Shown here: piece after piece, positions 7,817 through 16,142 of the stretch
Layout: each line of letters starts with the position of its first letter
How positions within the stretch are numbered: position 1 is the stretch's first letter
Source of the DNA: Puniceibacterium sp. IMCC21224
GTDB lineage: Bacteria > Pseudomonadota > Alphaproteobacteria > Rhodobacterales > Rhodobacteraceae
NCBI RefSeq assembly: GCF_001038505.1
Contig: NZ_LDPY01000003.1
Location: 124,001 to 188,000, forward strand
Length of the DNA: 64,000 nucleotides
Reading direction: 5' to 3'
Notes under the pieces: model-generated
Databases searched by the model: none
What the model was told of the DNA's origin: nothing
The model's input: the letters and a program-made list of their open reading frames with translations, nothing else
Position numbers and translations under genes: made by a program

Positions 7817-8887
7817 TCAGTTTTCGTTATCGTTTATGTCAGGACCATCAAGATCCTGATCCCTGCCGGAGACTGGGTTACCTATGGGTTCCATTTTCTC
7901 TGGGGTAATGATCTGCCCTGGACCAGCGGTCTTCGCGTTCGCCAACGCGAGAAGAGCGGCCTCTGGATTCTCAGAAATCCACTTATGAAGCCCGTCATCT
8001 CCGTTCTTGACGGTGATGATCACGTTTCTTTTGGTGACCTTCACCATCCCGAGTTTTGTCTTGATTGCCGATGGGGCAGGGGGCTTGTGCTGTTTCAGGA
8101 GCCCTTCGAAGATCGCAAAGCGTTCGTCGGAGGTCTTGCCTGAACCTCTGGATTCCATGAGAGCATCATGGAATTCTCGGTTTCCGGCCGGAAACCCTTC
8201 ATCTCCAGAGAAGCCAAGGCTCTCATAAGACTTTGCGGCAGCATACCAACGATCCCGTCCAACCCCGGGTGCCGCCCCGATCTTTTGGATGAGTTCAGTC
8301 GGAATACAGGAAGTGACTTGTTTCATACGAGCAAGTCCCGTGAGCTTGTCACCGGCTTTCCTGGCTTTCTGATCGATGTTGAGGGCGTCACAGACCAGTC
8401 CCTCATCCTTGCCGGACTCTATGAGAGAACGTGCAAACAGGGCTTTCTCGATCCAGCTGAGGTCTTTTCGGAAGCTGTTCTCTTGGCCTTGTGCAAGAAT
8501 CGCTTGATCCTCATCCAAGCCTCTGATGAGAGCCTTTGCGGGCTTGCCAATAAGTCGAAGGGCCGCTAATCGCCTGCGCCCATAGATGATCCTGTACCGC
8601 CCCCCTTCGGGGCTCAGAAGTATCGGGATAAGCTGTCCCTGCTTGTCAATGCTTTCAGCCAGCTCCCTGATGTCATCTTCGTCATCCAGGGCCAGACGAT
8701 CCTGGAACTCGGAATCATCAATAAGGTCGGTACTGATTTCTTGAATTGAAGATTGTGCCGCATCCTGAAGAGAACGGGCCATTCCCGAAAGGGCAGGGGC
8801 TCGTGACTGGGTTCGAGTCGGAGAAATCGACGAGCTCTGCTGCTTTTCTTCATCCTCGGGAATGTCGAATGTGACTTTGCGGGCCAT
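7817..8887 (-). CDS. repB: Plasmid partition protein RepB (ParB family)
   Basis: 356 residues. RepB binds parS and loads onto DNA for RepA-driven segregation. The ParB core begins near residue 52 with ISTDLIDDSEFQDRLALDDED, then GQLIPILLSP, the RIIYGRRRLAALRLIG box at ~98 and AILAQGQENSFRKDLSWIEKA at ~130, followed by an HTH region and a RepB-specific C-terminus rich in KPPAPSAIKTKLG. Its ATG overlaps the RepA stop by one base (TAATG), so the two are coupled. One parS copy lies inside it (8180-8195). Confidence 0.95.
   Translation of the reverse strand: MARKVTFDIPEDEEKQQSSSISPTRTQSRAPALSGMARSLQDAAQSSIQEISTDLIDDSEFQDRLALDDEDDIRELAESIDKQGQLIPILLSPEGGRYRIIYGRRRLAALRLIGKPAKALIRGLDEDQAILAQGQENSFRKDLSWIEKALFARSLIESGKDEGLVCDALNIDQKARKAGDKLTGLARMKQVTSCIPTELIQKIGAAPGVGRDRWYAAAKSYESLGFSGDEGFPAGNREFHDALMESRGSGKTSDERFAIFEGLLKQHKPPAPSAIKTKLGMVKVTKRNVIITVKNGDDGLHKWISENPEAALLALANAKTAGPGQIITPEKMEPIGNPVSGRDQDLDGPDINDNEN
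8180..8195. other. parS: parS-like palindrome inside repB
   Basis: GTTTCCGGCCGGAAAC, perfect palindrome, same 16 bases as in repC and in the same reading frame (GFPAGN). Confidence 0.8.
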
Positions 8888-10074
8888 TACTTACGCCCCC
8901 ATGCCGTTTTGATGAGCCCTTCGACCTCCGCCACAACCCCGTTGATGGACTCGATAGCCCGATCGTACGTCTGGCGATGAAAATCCGTTCTGGCGATCTC
9001 GAACAGTGTCTGTTGCGTGAGCCCAGCGTCAGAGACTGCGGAGGATTTCAGGAAAGGCTGAGTAAGAACGTCATCCGTGAACATGGTCCGCAGGAATGCC
9101 GCCATCTGGGTTTGGGGGCCGTCATTGGGCTCGAAACGAGTGATTAGAAATCTCATGAAGTCCCAGTCGGGCGATGCGCCCACATCAGCAATTGTTGCCA
9201 TGAGGCTGGATGTGAGCTGCAGGAATTGGGCCATCGAGGCGACGTCAAGCATGCTTGGAATGACAGTGACGACTAGGGATGTTGACGCTACCAAAGCCGA
9301 TAGTGTGGTAAACCCGAGTTGCGGTGGGCAGTCGATGACGACAATGTCGTAGTCTGTCTCGACTTCATTAATGCAAAGGGCAAGCCGCTGATAGAACGGC
9401 GGCCTGATATTGTTTCGAAGGGCGTGTGCTGTTTCGGTCTCGAACTCAGAGAGCAACAAGCCGGCCGCGGCTAGATCGAGGTTGTGGAAATACGTTTTGC
9501 GCACAACGTCTCTAAATGGGATAGGGTCCTCGTACCGAAGGGCATCGTACACCGTTCCGGCCTCAGGGAAGTCGATTTCCGGCCGGAAACCGAACATGGT
9601 GGTCATGGAGGCTTGTGGGTCGAGATCGATTGCCAGAACTCGATAACCATCAAGGGCAAGCTTTTGGGCCAGATGGATCGCCGTTGTCGTCTTCCCAGCG
9701 CCCCCTTTGAAGTTGGCGATCGAAATGATCTGGATATGCTCCCCATCCCGACGACGAGGAACGATATGCTGGAACTTGGTGCTTGACCGGGCTATTTCGT
9801 GGCGCGCTATATCGATTTGCTCTGCAGTGTAGAACCTGCGGCCGCGGGCGTCTGTCTCGATTTCACCGAGATCGAGCTTGTCCTCGAAAAACATCTTCCG
9901 CAAAAAATCTTGGCTTACCCCGAGGATCTGGGCAACTTCCGTGGATGAGAAGCGTCTGAGAGACTTTCGTTCATCAGGTAGAAACGACTTGCGCATATTC
10001 ACATCAAGCGATTTGCTTAGACGTGTCGCCATCGTTTGGATCTTTTGATCCATTCTGATCCGCTGCTCGTTCAT
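8887..10074 (-). CDS. repA: Plasmid partition ATPase RepA (ParA family)
   Basis: 395 residues. An N-terminal MerR-like HTH (SSTEVAQILGVSQDFLRKMF, ~44-62), typical of the long ParA/RepA form, precedes the ATPase with deviant Walker A KGGAGKT at 123-129, Walker A' VLAIDLDPQAS at ~150 and Walker B DIVVIDCPPQLG near 250. Known: RepA moves the plasmid and, with RepB, represses its own promoter. First gene of the leftward repABC operon. The third parS-like copy lies within it. The start at 10074 is used; a second Met at residue 8 is possible. Confidence 0.95.
   Translation of the reverse strand: MNEQRIRMDQKIQTMATRLSKSLDVNMRKSFLPDERKSLRRFSSTEVAQILGVSQDFLRKMFFEDKLDLGEIETDARGRRFYTAEQIDIARHEIARSSTKFQHIVPRRRDGEHIQIISIANFKGGAGKTTTAIHLAQKLALDGYRVLAIDLDPQASMTTMFGFRPEIDFPEAGTVYDALRYEDPIPFRDVVRKTYFHNLDLAAAGLLLSEFETETAHALRNNIRPPFYQRLALCINEVETDYDIVVIDCPPQLGFTTLSALVASTSLVVTVIPSMLDVASMAQFLQLTSSLMATIADVGASPDWDFMRFLITRFEPNDGPQTQMAAFLRTMFTDDVLTQPFLKSSAVSDAGLTQQTLFEIARTDFHRQTYDRAIESINGVVAEVEGLIKTAWGRK
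9575..9590. other. parS: parS-like palindrome inside repA
   Basis: ATTTCCGGCCGGAAAC: the 14-bp core TTTCCGGCCGGAAA is perfect and only the first base departs from the other two copies. Here it is read in a different frame (FRPE). Confidence 0.7.
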
Positions 10075-10241
10075 GCCCGTCCCGCCGCCCGTCTTCCGGG
10101 TCTATCTTGAGAAGGAACGCAAAACCGCCGGAAACTGATGGTTAGCGTTCTTCCGCAAAAATGTCAGGAAAGCGTTTGACAGGCAAGGATTTTTTCAAAT
10201 GGTGGGCCGGTATCCGGTGAAATCATTTATTTACAATGACT

Positions 10242-10270
10242 TATCTTATTTCGCGGATCAAGCGCGTCAA
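10242..10270 (-). promoter_or_regulatory. Candidate repA promoter
   Basis: On the minus strand TTGACG (10270-10265), 17 bases, then AAGATA (10247-10242), about 170 bases upstream of repA in an otherwise gene-free 282-bp interval (10075-10356). Confidence 0.4.
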
Positions 10271-10356
10271 GTGCTTGTGTCGCTGCCATCTCTTAAACGC
10301 AAGATGTACCCGATTCACATAGGCGGTTTTGCTTCCAAAGAACGAATCTGAGTCTC

Positions 10357-11238
10357 TTAAATCATTCCCAGTCTCTCGGCTCGCTCCAACAGCATCTTGA
10401 CCGATGAGGGCTGCCATCTCGTTCGGCCACGGGGCGTGCGTTCGCGCATAGATTCCAGCCGTTCACAGATCGCTTGAAGCGTGATGTCAGGATCTGCGCC
10501 CTTGATGCCAGCAATAATGGCGGGCAGGCGATCGTCCGTTTCGCGGCGCCCGGCGCGGGCCAGCACCTCGGTAGGCAGGAAGCCGTCGCGGACATAGGCC
10601 TTCACAGCGCGCAGCAGGCGGCTTTGGGTCCAGCGACGCGCCTCGGGCAAGGGGCCGTTGATGATGCGCAGCACGTCCTCCCAAGCCAAGTCGGGTCGCA
10701 ACCGGCGCACGTGGGGCACCCAATCTTGTGCCGTCTCGTTCAAACGCTCCATGTAGCCGTCCTGTCGCGCCAGCCGCACTTTGCGAAGAGCAGCAGGGTC
10801 TTTGGCACGCAGCCCAGGGTTCCCGCCCACGCGGCCCTTTGTGCGCGCGCTGGCGAGGCCAGCCTTGGTGCGTTCCCGGATCAGGGCGCGCTCGAACTCG
10901 GCCGCAGCGCCCAAGACCTGCAGCGTGAACTTGCCTTGCGGGGATCCGGTGTCGATCGGGTCCTGAATGGAACGAAAGAACGCACCCTTGGCCTCCAGCC
11001 GTTCGATCACCTCCAGCAAATGCGACAGGGATCGCGCGAGGCGGTCGATCCGCACGACAACCAGCGTGTCGCCCTTGCCGATGCGTTCTAACACCCGCGC
11101 AAGCACCGGCCGCGCACGATTGCCGCCCGAGGCCTGTTCTTCATGGATCTCGGCGCAGCCCGCGGATTTCAGGGCCTGCGACTGGGGCAGGGGGGTTTGA
11201 TCCTCTGTTGAAACGCGCGCGTAGCCTATCAATGGCAT
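10357..11238 (-). CDS. Serine site-specific recombinase (resolvase/invertase family)
   Basis: 293 residues from the second Met (11238), as MPLIGYARVSTEDQ is the standard resolvase start; the Ser of RVST is the nucleophile. Further catalytic-domain motifs: ASGGNRARPVLARVLERIGKGDTLVVVRIDRLARSL with its Arg residues, and FTLQVLGAAAEFERALIRERTKAGLA into the E-helix. The C-terminal ~150 residues are longer than in a classic TnpR, with a HTH-like end (RWQPSSVKMLLERAERLGMI). Known role: resolving plasmid multimers or cointegrates, or inversion. A res-like site lies just upstream (11257-11292), and a tni transposon has inserted right behind it. Confidence 0.92.
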   Translation of the reverse strand: MPLIGYARVSTEDQTPLPQSQALKSAGCAEIHEEQASGGNRARPVLARVLERIGKGDTLVVVRIDRLARSLSHLLEVIERLEAKGAFFRSIQDPIDTGSPQGKFTLQVLGAAAEFERALIRERTKAGLASARTKGRVGGNPGLRAKDPAALRKVRLARQDGYMERLNETAQDWVPHVRRLRPDLAWEDVLRIINGPLPEARRWTQSRLLRAVKAYVRDGFLPTEVLARAGRRETDDRLPAIIAGIKGADPDITLQAICERLESMRERTPRGRTRWQPSSVKMLLERAERLGMI

Positions 11239-11256
11239 CAAAACAGTCTTTTTGCA

Positions 11257-11292
11257 GTTTCATATACCGCCAATAAACGACCGTTTGAAAAC
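11257..11292. promoter_or_regulatory. res-like site upstream of the resolvase
   Basis: The half-sites GTTTCATATACCG (11257-11269) and, inverted, ACCGTTTGAAAAC (11280-11292) face each other in the resolvase promoter region, where recombination sites of this family usually lie. The match is imperfect; assignment is by position and partial symmetry. Confidence 0.4.
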
Positions 11293-11326
11293 AGATGCAA
11301 GGGCGTGCTCAGTGGCGCTCGTCATC

Positions 11327-11350
11327 TGTCGCGTTTAGTTCCCGATTTCA
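11327..11350 (+). repeat. Left terminal inverted repeat of the tni transposon
   Basis: Begins TGTCGCGTTTAG and ends ATTTCA; pairs with 17922-17945 at 19 of 24 positions. Confidence 0.75.
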
Positions 11351-11370
11351 ATTGAAGCAGTAAGCTGAAA
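11351..11370 (+). repeat. Subterminal repeat, left end copy 1
   Basis: ATTGAAGCAGTAAGCTGAAA; 18 of 20 bases equal the copy at 17850-17869. Directly abuts the left terminal repeat. Confidence 0.65.
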
Positions 11371-11384
11371 CTGAAGCGCTGGAA

Positions 11385-11402
11385 TTTCACCTTAGCGCTT
11401 CA
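11385..11402 (-). repeat. Subterminal repeat, left end copy 2 (inverted)
   Basis: On the minus strand TGAAGCGCTAAGGTGAAA, 15 of 18 bases equal to copy 1. Relative to the transposon end it has the same orientation as the right-end copy, as expected of TniA/TnsB binding sites. Confidence 0.55.
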
Positions 11403-11426
11403 CCAATGGGTCAAGAATCCTGAGCT

Positions 11427-12578
11427 TCACAGCCCTGCGGCTTTGGTCAGGTTCACCCGGAACCTGTCGCGCCTGCGCTGATAGCGCCGGGTCATCTCGG
11501 CCGACGCATGTCCGAGTTGCTTTTGAACATAGCGCTCATCAACCTCTGCCGACGAGGCGAGCCCGGCACGCAAGGAATGCCCCGAGAACATTGCCAACCG
11601 TTTGGCTTCCGGCAAATCGGATCTGATGCCACTCTTCATAACGGTTGCCTTGATCAGTCGCGCTATGTGCTTGTCGGAAAGGCGGGACTCGAGGGCACGC
11701 TTGCCGTCCCGCGAGGTGCGCACGAAGACCGGCCCAAAGTCGATCTTCGCAAAGTGTAGCCATTGCTCAAGCGCGTGGACGGGACAGGTCTGGCCGCTTG
11801 AGCCACGCCCGACCTCAACCTCGCGCCATCCGGTCTTGGCATTGAGGGTGAGCAGGGCGCCGCCGTCGAAGACTTCGACCCAGCCGCCGGAGTCCGGTGT
11901 ATCGTCCTTATGCACATCGAGGCAGACCACCTCCGACCGGCGCAGGCCACCTGCATAGCCCAAAAGCAAGATCGCCCGGTCTCGGAGCCCGCGGAGATCG
12001 TAGGAAAGGGTGGCCACCATGGCCTGGATGTCCTCAGGCAGGATCGCTTCCTTCTGGACCGGCGGGCGCGCATGCTTGCGTTTGATCCCGGCCAGAACGG
12101 TGGCGATATGCCGGTCCTTGCGATCAAGAGTGAACCCGCGCTGTCTGTAGTTCCAGGCAAGCCCCGAGAGACGGCGCTCGATCGTGGAGACCGAAAGGGT
12201 AGGGGCCTTCCCGGTTGGTGCAGCCAGATCAGCCACATAAAGTCCAATCATCTCGGGCGCGGGGGGCAGAGGTTCCGTGCCTTTCAACCGGCACCAGCGG
12301 CTGAAGTGTTTCCAGTCGGCCGCATAGGCCTTGTTCGTGTTCCCGGCTGTCGAGGCCTCGGCGTAGCCACGGGCGGTATCGATCAGCCGGTCGAGTGCGC
12401 CGGAGCCGGCCACATTGGCGGGCAGGGCGATTGAGGCTCGGTCCCGAGAGGTTCTCTTGTCGTGTTCGTCACCGTTCAACGAGTCATAGGACGCTGAGCT
12501 CGAAATCTCTGCGCCAGACGCGTCGGAATCCTCGATTTTGGTGCTGTTATTCGTAGGACTGCTCATGTTTTCGAGCAT
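11427..12578 (-). CDS. Tyrosine recombinase (phage-integrase family) inside the tni transposon
   Basis: 383 residues. A disordered Ser/Asp-rich N-terminus (~1-50), a SAM-like core-binding domain (GYAEASTAGNTNKAYAADWK, ~71-90), then the catalytic domain with Arg in GGLRRSE (R213), HxxR in GHSLRAG (H334/R337), LGHAS (H357) and the nucleophile in MTRRYQR (Y366), all present. Inferred role: resolving transposition cointegrates, as TnpI does in Tn4430, since no serine resolvase lies inside the element. The dyad at 12592-12612, just upstream of the start, is a candidate recombination site. Met5 (12566) is an alternative start. Confidence 0.93.
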   Translation of the reverse strand: MLENMSSPTNNSTKIEDSDASGAEISSSASYDSLNGDEHDKRTSRDRASIALPANVAGSGALDRLIDTARGYAEASTAGNTNKAYAADWKHFSRWCRLKGTEPLPPAPEMIGLYVADLAAPTGKAPTLSVSTIERRLSGLAWNYRQRGFTLDRKDRHIATVLAGIKRKHARPPVQKEAILPEDIQAMVATLSYDLRGLRDRAILLLGYAGGLRRSEVVCLDVHKDDTPDSGGWVEVFDGGALLTLNAKTGWREVEVGRGSSGQTCPVHALEQWLHFAKIDFGPVFVRTSRDGKRALESRLSDKHIARLIKATVMKSGIRSDLPEAKRLAMFSGHSLRAGLASSAEVDERYVQKQLGHASAEMTRRYQRRRDRFRVNLTKAAGL

Positions 12579-12591
12579 ATCATTTTTACGC

Positions 12592-12612
12592 CCGATAATG
12601 CAAGATTATCGG
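12592..12612. other. Dyad upstream of the tyrosine recombinase, candidate resolution site
   Basis: CCGATAAT (12592-12599) and ATTATCGG (12605-12612) form perfect 8-bp arms round a 5-base centre between the divergent recombinase and DUF1403 genes. It resembles a core site for a tyrosine recombinase, or an operator. Inference from position and symmetry. Confidence 0.45.
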
Positions 12613-12692
12613 ACATCATGGCAAAAGATAGAGCGAGGCGTTTTCTGTGCTATTTTCTGGAGCAAAGCGCCGCGATGGTTTAGGCTTCAGTC

Positions 12693-13577
12693 ATGACATT
12701 TGCCCGACCGGAACACTCCATCGACACAGACACTCTACCCCGGATGCCCGCATGGGTCACCTCGGCACGTCCTGAAGCCTTTGAAGATGTGGCGTTTTTG
12801 TCAGGTGCAGCGCTTACTCACCTGTATCATGTGTTTGCACGAGACGATGTCCCCCAAGCATTGTTGCGGGACCGGCTGGCCCTGCACGCCGCAGAGGCAT
12901 GCGTGGCGCTTTCCGGTCGGATGGAGAGGGCGGGGGAATTGCGCGACGCGGTGCACCTCCTGCGTCCCGGCGACCTTCCCGGTCCGGCAGGCGAAACCTA
13001 CCTTGCCTGGCGTCGCGCGGTGGAACGGTCGGTGTCGGTCAAGGCTTTGAGCCGAGCTTTACCGACCATCGAGTCTTGCCAGATCGCCACGTGGCTGGAT
13101 GCGGGAAATGGGGCACCGCTGACCCGTACCGCGGTGGTGCTGGATGCTGTCCTGACGGAGGCACCCCGTGCCGAAGTCCCGGCGTTGATCCTCGCGGACG
13201 CCGCCCTCGCCCAGGCGCTTGGTTGGGATCATGTCGTGCCGCTGCTGGCCGCGGGTTTGAAACGCACAGACCTGCGCAAGCGGGGTGACGATTTGCGCCT
13301 AGCCTGTCATCGCGCAGTGACCGCATCCGCGGTCGAGGCCGCGCGTCTGGCTGTCGATCTCGCGCGTCGGGCTTCGCTTTTGAAAGGAGTTGCACCAAAG
13401 CTTCGGGCCAAGGGGGCAGGGGCGGCGGTGAAAATATTCCTGACGCAGGACGCCGTGGCGCCCAGTGCCCTGCCTTTGCCGGACCGCGCGGCGCGGCGGC
13501 TCTGTGACCGGCTTGTCGATCTCGGCGCGGTCCGCGAGCTAACCGGGCGCGACACATTCCGGCTCTACGGGGTGTAG
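12693..13577 (+). CDS. DUF1403 family protein
   Basis: 294 residues, almost all helical, no signal or membrane segments. The pattern PEAFEDVAFLSGAALTHLYHV near residue 28, LRDRLALHAAEACVALSGR at ~58 and the ending RLCDRLVDLGAVRELTGRDTFRLYGV match DUF1403, a family of unknown function known next to scpB on alphaproteobacterial plasmids. The C-terminus looks like a winged-helix DNA-binding end. Two bases separate its stop from the ScpB start, so the two are one operon. Confidence 0.8.
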   Translation: MTFARPEHSIDTDTLPRMPAWVTSARPEAFEDVAFLSGAALTHLYHVFARDDVPQALLRDRLALHAAEACVALSGRMERAGELRDAVHLLRPGDLPGPAGETYLAWRRAVERSVSVKALSRALPTIESCQIATWLDAGNGAPLTRTAVVLDAVLTEAPRAEVPALILADAALAQALGWDHVVPLLAAGLKRTDLRKRGDDLRLACHRAVTASAVEAARLAVDLARRASLLKGVAPKLRAKGAGAAVKIFLTQDAVAPSALPLPDRAARRLCDRLVDLGAVRELTGRDTFRLYGV

Positions 13578-13579
13578 CC

Positions 13580-14236
13580 ATGAGCATGGACAGCGAAAGT
13601 GGGAACCGGTTTCGCGGTTCGGACATGCGACCGGAAAGGAAGTCGAAGGATCGACCAGAAGCTGAGCTTGATCGCGAGTTGCTCGACCTGCCACCGGAGT
13701 TGCGCTGGCGGGAATGGATGCGCCGGATCGAGGCGGTGCTGTTTGCCTCTGCCTCGCCTGTACCGCGCGAGGATCTGGCGCGCATAGTGGGGCAGGGGAC
13801 TTCGGTTGATCTGCTGTTGGAAGACCTTGCCGCTGATCTGGAAGGGCGGGCGTTCGAGATTGCCATGGTCGCAGGGGGGTGGATGTTCCGGACGCGGCCT
13901 GTTTACGCGCCTGCGATCCGCGCCGCAGCGGATGTCGGAGACCAGTTGCTGGACCTGAACGAGTTCGACGTCGCGATTTTGGCGGCCATCGCCTACCACC
14001 AGCCGATCACCCGCGATGGGCTCAAAGACATCTTTGGCAAAGAGATCAGCCGGGACCTGATCGGAAGGCTGCATGCGCAGGGTCTGATTGGAACTGGGCC
14101 GCGCGCGCCGCGTCGTGGTGCCCCCTATACCTTCGTGACCACAGACGCGTTCCTCTCAGCTTTCGGGATGGAGAGCTTGCGCGACCTGCCAGACGCTGAA
14201 CAGCTGAATGACGCTGGGCTGGCCGCGCGCCCTTGA
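13580..14236 (+). CDS. scpB: ScpB-family protein (segregation and condensation protein B homologue)
   Basis: 218 residues. Two winged-helix domains of the ScpB fold are visible: RWREWMRRIEAVLFASASPVPREDLARIVG (~46-75) with a following WMFRTRPVYAP strand, and LNEFDVAILAAIAYHQPITRDGLKDIFGKEISRDLIGRLHAQGLIG (~130-175). Known: ScpB dimers clamp the kleisin ScpA in SMC complexes. No smc or scpA is in the window, so it would have to act on the host's complex or do something else. Its stop is 17 bases from the convergent tniQ stop. Being inside transposon ends is the odd part. Confidence 0.88.
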   Translation: MSMDSESGNRFRGSDMRPERKSKDRPEAELDRELLDLPPELRWREWMRRIEAVLFASASPVPREDLARIVGQGTSVDLLLEDLAADLEGRAFEIAMVAGGWMFRTRPVYAPAIRAAADVGDQLLDLNEFDVAILAAIAYHQPITRDGLKDIFGKEISRDLIGRLHAQGLIGTGPRAPRRGAPYTFVTTDAFLSAFGMESLRDLPDAEQLNDAGLAARP

Positions 14237-14252
14237 AACCTGCTTCAGACCA

Positions 14253-15263
14253 TCAGGGCACCTGCCGCTGCTGATGGAGCCGCGCGGCCGCCTGAACGAG
14301 ATCCGCCAAATGCGGGCCAGCGGTGGTAGAGCAAGGCCCAGCTTTGGGCCGAGGCAGGACGGCATCGCTGAAGGATGTGACCAGTCCGCTCCAAGCTGGC
14401 GCAGCCTGAGCGACGCGTTTCCAATAAGAGATCGCGGGACTTCTTCGCGTTCCGAAAGGCGTCGACCGCCCTTCCGTCAATTGCCGAAGCAGATGATAGC
14501 GATCTCGATGAGGGAGGCGCGCGATGGACATGCGCTGTTTACCAAATTGAAAGCAGGCTGATCCAAGAAGGTCCGGGAGAGATCGCCCCTCTGCCATTCG
14601 ATGCCCTGCTGCATGCAAACGAAGCAGATCGTCGATCAGGCGCTCCAGACGCCGAACTCCGTTGGCGGCGGGACGGGTGCGTTTGCAGAGGGCCGCGCCG
14701 CACCAGGCGCAGATCTGATGCGGCACAAGACGCTTCTGGCTGAACGGAGCCAATCCTTGTCCGCAAGACGGGCACCTGTCTCGAAGCCGACAACCGTGAC
14801 GAAAGCAAGAAACGCGTGTCGCCAGGCTCCAGCCTCGGCGAAAATAGGGCGTTTCGTCTTCCGCCAGACAGGCCGGGCAGAATTGCAGCCAGGTCGCCTG
14901 CGTCTTTGGTGCGCAACTCTGCTGAGGCGATGCCCGCAGGGGCAAACGCAACCGGGCCAAGGGGTCAGGAGCAATGGTCAGAGCCGCGATGTCTTCCAAG
15001 GGTATGTGGGTATGTTCTCCCAGAAACTGCAGAATGCGATCTGGCATCGCTCGATCAAGACGTGCCGACCAGTTCTGACCTGGCGCTCCGAGAAGCGCAC
15101 CAAAATAGTGCGGAGGTATGCCGTTTGCGTAAGCGAGGCGGTGCAGCCAGCTCGACAGAAGTTCACCTGGTGCGGGCATAATGCTCATGGGCCAACGGTT
15201 TCCCGCCGCGCCTTCATACCGCTCTGCAGGCGTCACGGAGATCCCGGTCGGCCCAAACCTCAT
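14253..15263 (-). CDS. tniQ: TniQ-family transposon targeting protein
   Basis: 336 residues. The N-terminal TniQ domain begins PAPGELLSSWLHRLAYANG (~31-49). Zinc-finger cysteines follow: FCPACLAED near 129, the HGCRLRDRCPSCG block around 154-166 and ICAWCGAAL near 183. Known: TniQ/TnsD-like proteins link target recognition to TniB and TniA. The ATG overlaps the TniB stop by four bases (ATGA). Confidence 0.9.
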   Translation of the reverse strand: MRFGPTGISVTPAERYEGAAGNRWPMSIMPAPGELLSSWLHRLAYANGIPPHYFGALLGAPGQNWSARLDRAMPDRILQFLGEHTHIPLEDIAALTIAPDPLARLRLPLRASPQQSCAPKTQATWLQFCPACLAEDETPYFRRGWSLATRVSCFRHGCRLRDRCPSCGQGLAPFSQKRLVPHQICAWCGAALCKRTRPAANGVRRLERLIDDLLRLHAAGHRMAEGRSLPDLLGSACFQFGKQRMSIARLPHRDRYHLLRQLTEGRSTPFGTRRSPAISYWKRVAQAAPAWSGLVTSFSDAVLPRPKAGPCSTTAGPHLADLVQAAARLHQQRQVP

Positions 15264-16126
15264 GTCATCTCGTGACGCAAAGCGGAATTGCGGCGCCTCG
15301 AGAGAGGCACATAGCCAAGGTCCGACAGGGTTGCGCCCGTGATCCGGTCCTCACCGCGCGAGATTGCCGCAACTGCCGCCCTGGTGACTATTTCGATAAC
15401 CTCGCCGATCAGCCCCTCTGACAGATCGTGGATGATCTTTGCCAAGGGTTCGCGCGACAGATCGGAGGCATTGGCTAGCGGCAGACTTACCTCAAGGCTG
15501 TCCAGAAGTGTCGCGAAATCCTCGTCATACGCCCAGCGTGGAATGGGGATCGTATCGAAGCGTGAGCCCATTTCGTCCGTGTCATGCACCGCATCGTAGA
15601 TCGCGATTTCGCCGACAAGGACGGGTGAGATGTCATGCACTCGTGCGATCCGCCGCAAGAACGAGAAGATGGCCTTCACATCCTCGCGCCGCCCGCGCAA
15701 CGCGCTGTGGAACTCGTCGAAGATCAAAAGGCGCGGCTTCAGGCGCTCCAGAAGATGATCGACCTGATCGCCGGCGCGGGCCAGGCTGCGCCAGCCAGCG
15801 GCTTGTGGCGCGCGCAATCCGGACAGGATGCTGGCATAGAAATGCGACAGCCCTGCACCTTCCCGGGTCTGAATCACCCACACCTTTTGCTGCTCGGCAA
15901 CACGCAGATGTTCGACGGCGAAGCGTTCGGCGATCATGGTCTTGCCGTTATGGTAGGGACCGGCAAGCAGCAAACCGCGTGGGCGCAGGGATGGCGGTCG
16001 CTCAAGCAGCAGTCGCATCGCGTCATGCGCCGCGCCGGCCGCCGGATGGCTGATCCAGCGCGGCGCGCGCACATGGGCGATCCGCACTGCGTCATCGGCC
16101 TGCAAGAGTGGGACGGTGGCGGACAT
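15260..16126 (-). CDS. tniB: TniB AAA+ ATPase
   Basis: 288 residues from the ATG at 16126 (MSATVPLL), chosen because the longer frame would overlap tniA. Walker A is GPYHNGKT, the NGKT form typical of TniB/TnsC; Walker B is LLIFDEFH, followed by FSFLRRIARVHDISPVLVGE with sensor-type residues. Known: the ATPase forms filaments on target DNA and activates the transposase. Middle gene of tniA-tniB-tniQ, 16 bases after tniA. Confidence 0.92.
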   Translation of the reverse strand: MSATVPLLQADDAVRIAHVRAPRWISHPAAGAAHDAMRLLLERPPSLRPRGLLLAGPYHNGKTMIAERFAVEHLRVAEQQKVWVIQTREGAGLSHFYASILSGLRAPQAAGWRSLARAGDQVDHLLERLKPRLLIFDEFHSALRGRREDVKAIFSFLRRIARVHDISPVLVGEIAIYDAVHDTDEMGSRFDTIPIPRWAYDEDFATLLDSLEVSLPLANASDLSREPLAKIIHDLSEGLIGEVIEIVTRAAVAAISRGEDRITGATLSDLGYVPLSRRRNSALRHEMT

Positions 16127-16142
16127 GAGGTGGTCCGGCACC

